NCBI GenBank assembly: GCA_023430245.1
Contig: JAEZBA010000217.1
Coordinates: 1-6,663, forward strand
Length of the DNA: 6,663 bases
Direction of reading: 5' to 3'
Source of the DNA: Pseudomonadota bacterium
GTDB lineage: Bacteria; Pseudomonadota; Alphaproteobacteria; Rhizobiales; Xanthobacteraceae
The notes beneath the pieces were generated by a model. It made no database searches, was not told the DNA's origin, and worked only from the letters and a program-made list of their open reading frames with translations. How positions within the stretch are numbered: position 1 is the stretch's first letter; each line of letters starts with the position of its first letter. The translations under genes and the position numbers were made by a program. Below are positions 5,527 through 6,663 of this stretch, piece after piece.

Positions 5527-5635
5527 GGAGCGAAACCTTCCTCATATGAGGTTTTCTAAGGACAAGGCTCCTATTTCCTTCAGTTTCTTTTGGTTTACAA
5601 AGGAGATGATCTCGCTCGATCGATGAGAAAATCTC
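5527..5635. promoter_or_regulatory. Divergent intergenic region with a perfect 12-bp palindrome CCTCATATGAGG
   Basis: This region separates the small minus-strand frame from the LysR gene. At 5540-5551 lies the exact palindrome CCTCATATGAGG. It is nested in AAACCT (5533-5538) and AGGTTT (5549-5554), a second inverted pair around the same area. This is a reasonable place for LysR-type autoregulation, but the palindrome is not an obvious T-N11-A box. Near 5599-5606 there is a strong ribosome-binding-like AAAGGAGA that is not correctly spaced for the LysR start. I see no convincing -35/-10 pair on either strand. Confidence 0.4.
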
Positions 5636-6571
5636 GTGCATGCGACCCCACCGCTGAACGCACTTCGGGCATTCGAAGCCACCGCGCGGCATCTGAGCCT
5701 GACGAAGGCGGCAGCGGAGCTCAACGTCACGCCTGGCGCCGTGAGCCATCAGCTGCGCGGCCTCGAAGCAATGTTGCGCGTCAGGCTGTTCGAGCGCGGC
5801 GTCAGGAAGATTGCGCTGACTCCCGCCGGCAAGATGCTCTATCCCGGCCTTCAGCGCGGCTTCTCTCAGATTTTCGAGGCGCTGGCGGAACTCAGGCAAT
5901 CGGGCAACCAGCAGGTGCTTGTCGTGAGCACGTCGCCCGGCCTGACGTCGAAATGGCTGGTGCCAAGACTCTATCGTTTCGCCAACACCTGTCCCGATAT
6001 CGACGTTCGCATCTCGTCTTCGCTTCAGAATGCAAATTTCACCACCGACGGCGTGAATGTCGCCGTGCGCCACCTGCCGGTCGGCGCCAGGTCCGATGCA
6101 TCCCTCATCATAGAGAAGCTGGTCGAGATATCGCTCGTGCCGGTCTGCAGTCCGCGTCTGGTGGATCCCGGTGCGCTGCCGACACCGCATGCGCTCTCAA
6201 AGATGCCGCTCATTCATGATGACACGCTGGCGCAGCGCGCCACCGTACCGACCTGGGCGGACTGGTTTGCAGCTGCCAAGGTTGGAAAGATCGACCTCCG
6301 CCGCGGGCTGCATTTCGATAGCCCGGATCACGCGCTCAACGCGGCCGCCGAAGGTGCTGGAATATTGCTGGCTGCCGACCTGCTCGCATACGATGACCTG
6401 CGGAGCGGACGATTGATCATTCCGGTGCCACTGGCTCTGTCATCGGGCCGCGGGTATCACCTGGTCTATCCAAAGCGCGAGCGGCGGCGGCCGAGCGTCC
6501 AGGCGTTCCGCAACTGGATCAAGCACGAGGCGGCGCAGCTCGATTGGAGTGTCCTGCCCCAGCCGGCCTGA
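5636..6571 (+). CDS. LysR-family transcriptional regulator, GcvA-like
   Basis: This 311-residue regulator has a typical LysR layout. The N-terminal winged helix-turn-helix lies at about residues 7-66 (PLNALRAFEATARHLSLTKAAAEL, then NVTPGAVSHQLRGLEAMLRVRLFER). A linker helix follows, and then a two-lobed periplasmic-binding-like effector domain from about 92 to 295. The PPLNALRAFEA start and the WADWF and LDSPDHALNAA-like segments (here HFDSPDHALNAAAEGAGILLA) are typical of the GcvA branch. Members of that branch control varied metabolic or stress genes, and the true effector cannot be read. The start is a GTG at 5636, because an in-frame stop lies at 5624-5626 and homology starts four residues later. 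Only a weak GAGAAA precedes it. The most natural targets are the gene itself and the divergent small frame or the enoyl-CoA hydratase gene beyond it. Confidence 0.92.
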   Translation: MHATPPLNALRAFEATARHLSLTKAAAELNVTPGAVSHQLRGLEAMLRVRLFERGVRKIALTPAGKMLYPGLQRGFSQIFEALAELRQSGNQQVLVVSTSPGLTSKWLVPRLYRFANTCPDIDVRISSSLQNANFTTDGVNVAVRHLPVGARSDASLIIEKLVEISLVPVCSPRLVDPGALPTPHALSKMPLIHDDTLAQRATVPTWADWFAAAKVGKIDLRRGLHFDSPDHALNAAAEGAGILLAADLLAYDDLRSGRLIIPVPLALSSGRGYHLVYPKRERRRPSVQAFRNWIKHEAAQLDWSVLPQPA

Positions 6572-6584
6572 GAGCCGAAAGGAG

Positions 6585-6608
6585 CCGATCCGCTGGCTTG
6601 CGGATCGG
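6585..6608 (+). terminator. Hairpin after the LysR gene (possible terminator stem 1)
   Basis: CCGATCCGC (6585-6593) and GCGGATCGG (6600-6608) are exact reverse complements with a six-base loop, TGGCTT. The stem lies 14 bases after the LysR stop, the usual place for a terminator, and is GC-rich. It is not followed by a run of T; a second perfect hairpin starts at the very next base. Calling it a terminator is an inference from position. Confidence 0.55.
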
Positions 6609-6634
6609 TCTGCATGCACTATTGTGCATGCAGA
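6609..6634. promoter_or_regulatory. Second perfect inverted repeat abutting the first; hairpin or operator
   Basis: TCTGCATGCAC (6609-6619) and GTGCATGCAGA (6624-6634) are exact 11-base reverse complements with a four-base loop, TATT. The symmetric core TGCATGCAC-N4-GTGCATGCA could serve as the binding site of a dimeric repressor for a gene beyond the right edge, or could form a very stable RNA hairpin. It is not the NtrC box, because the spacing between TGCAC and GTGCA is four bases rather than seven. I see no gene in the remaining 29 bases of the window. Confidence 0.5.
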
Positions 6635-6663
6635 ACATGGCGTGGTGCTCCCTTGTCCGAGAC

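Noticed and set aside
5354..6190. Minus-strand open frame of 278 codons opposite the LysR gene
   Set aside because: It is antisense to a clear LysR helix-turn-helix and effector domain, and its composition is that of a shadow frame with no recognisable domain.
6612..6631. NtrC-type binding site (TGCAC...GTGCA)
   Set aside because: The half-sites are separated by four bases, whereas the NtrC consensus has seven. No sigma54 promoter is visible nearby.

Overview
The window looks like chromosomal DNA from a high-GC alphaproteobacterium, most likely the Bradyrhizobium / Rhodopseudomonas / Afipia group. I base this on GC-rich codon use, on the gene families, and on an intergenic palindrome beginning CGTCATTGCGAG that I remember as a common dispersed repeat in that group. 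This is judgement from memory, not a database match. I see no insertion sequence, tRNA, rRNA or CRISPR array.

Layout. (1) Positions 2-986, plus strand: the 3' end of a livG-type gene and a complete livF-type gene, overlapping by 8 bases. They encode the two ATPases of a branched-chain amino acid type ABC importer whose other genes lie left of the window. (2) Positions 1010-1086: an imperfect palindromic repeat between convergent livF and arsH. (3) Positions 1105-4369, minus strand: a compact five-gene arsenic resistance operon in the order arsR - arsC (low-molecular-weight phosphatase type) - acr3 - arsC (glutaredoxin type) - arsH. A sigma70-like promoter and a perfect 13-bp inverted repeat lie at the arsR start codon. 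(4) Positions 4414-5205, minus strand: an enoyl-CoA hydratase/isomerase family gene ending just upstream of the ars promoter. (5) Positions 5299-5526, minus strand: a possible small basic protein of unknown function. (6) Positions 5636-6571, plus strand: a GcvA-like LysR regulator. (7) Positions 6585-6634: two perfect hairpins directly abutting each other, after which the window ends.

How the ars genes work together. ArsR should repress its own operon until As(III) binds its cysteines. Two unrelated arsenate reductases, one with a phosphatase-like P-loop and one ArsC/Spx-like and glutathione/glutaredoxin-dependent, reduce As(V) to As(III). Acr3 exports As(III). ArsH, an NADPH-dependent flavoprotein, is known in this family to oxidise trivalent methylated arsenicals. 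Most junctions are 4-base start/stop overlaps, which suggests translational coupling.

The most notable points are: (a) a likely leftover duplicate of the acr3 5' end between the first arsC and the functional-looking acr3 start; (b) an arsR promoter geometry that predicts a leaderless mRNA with its operator covering the -10 box and the start codon; (c) the twin abutting hairpins after the LysR gene. I see no wholly new biological system. The core is a recognisable ars operon with some unusual local architecture.
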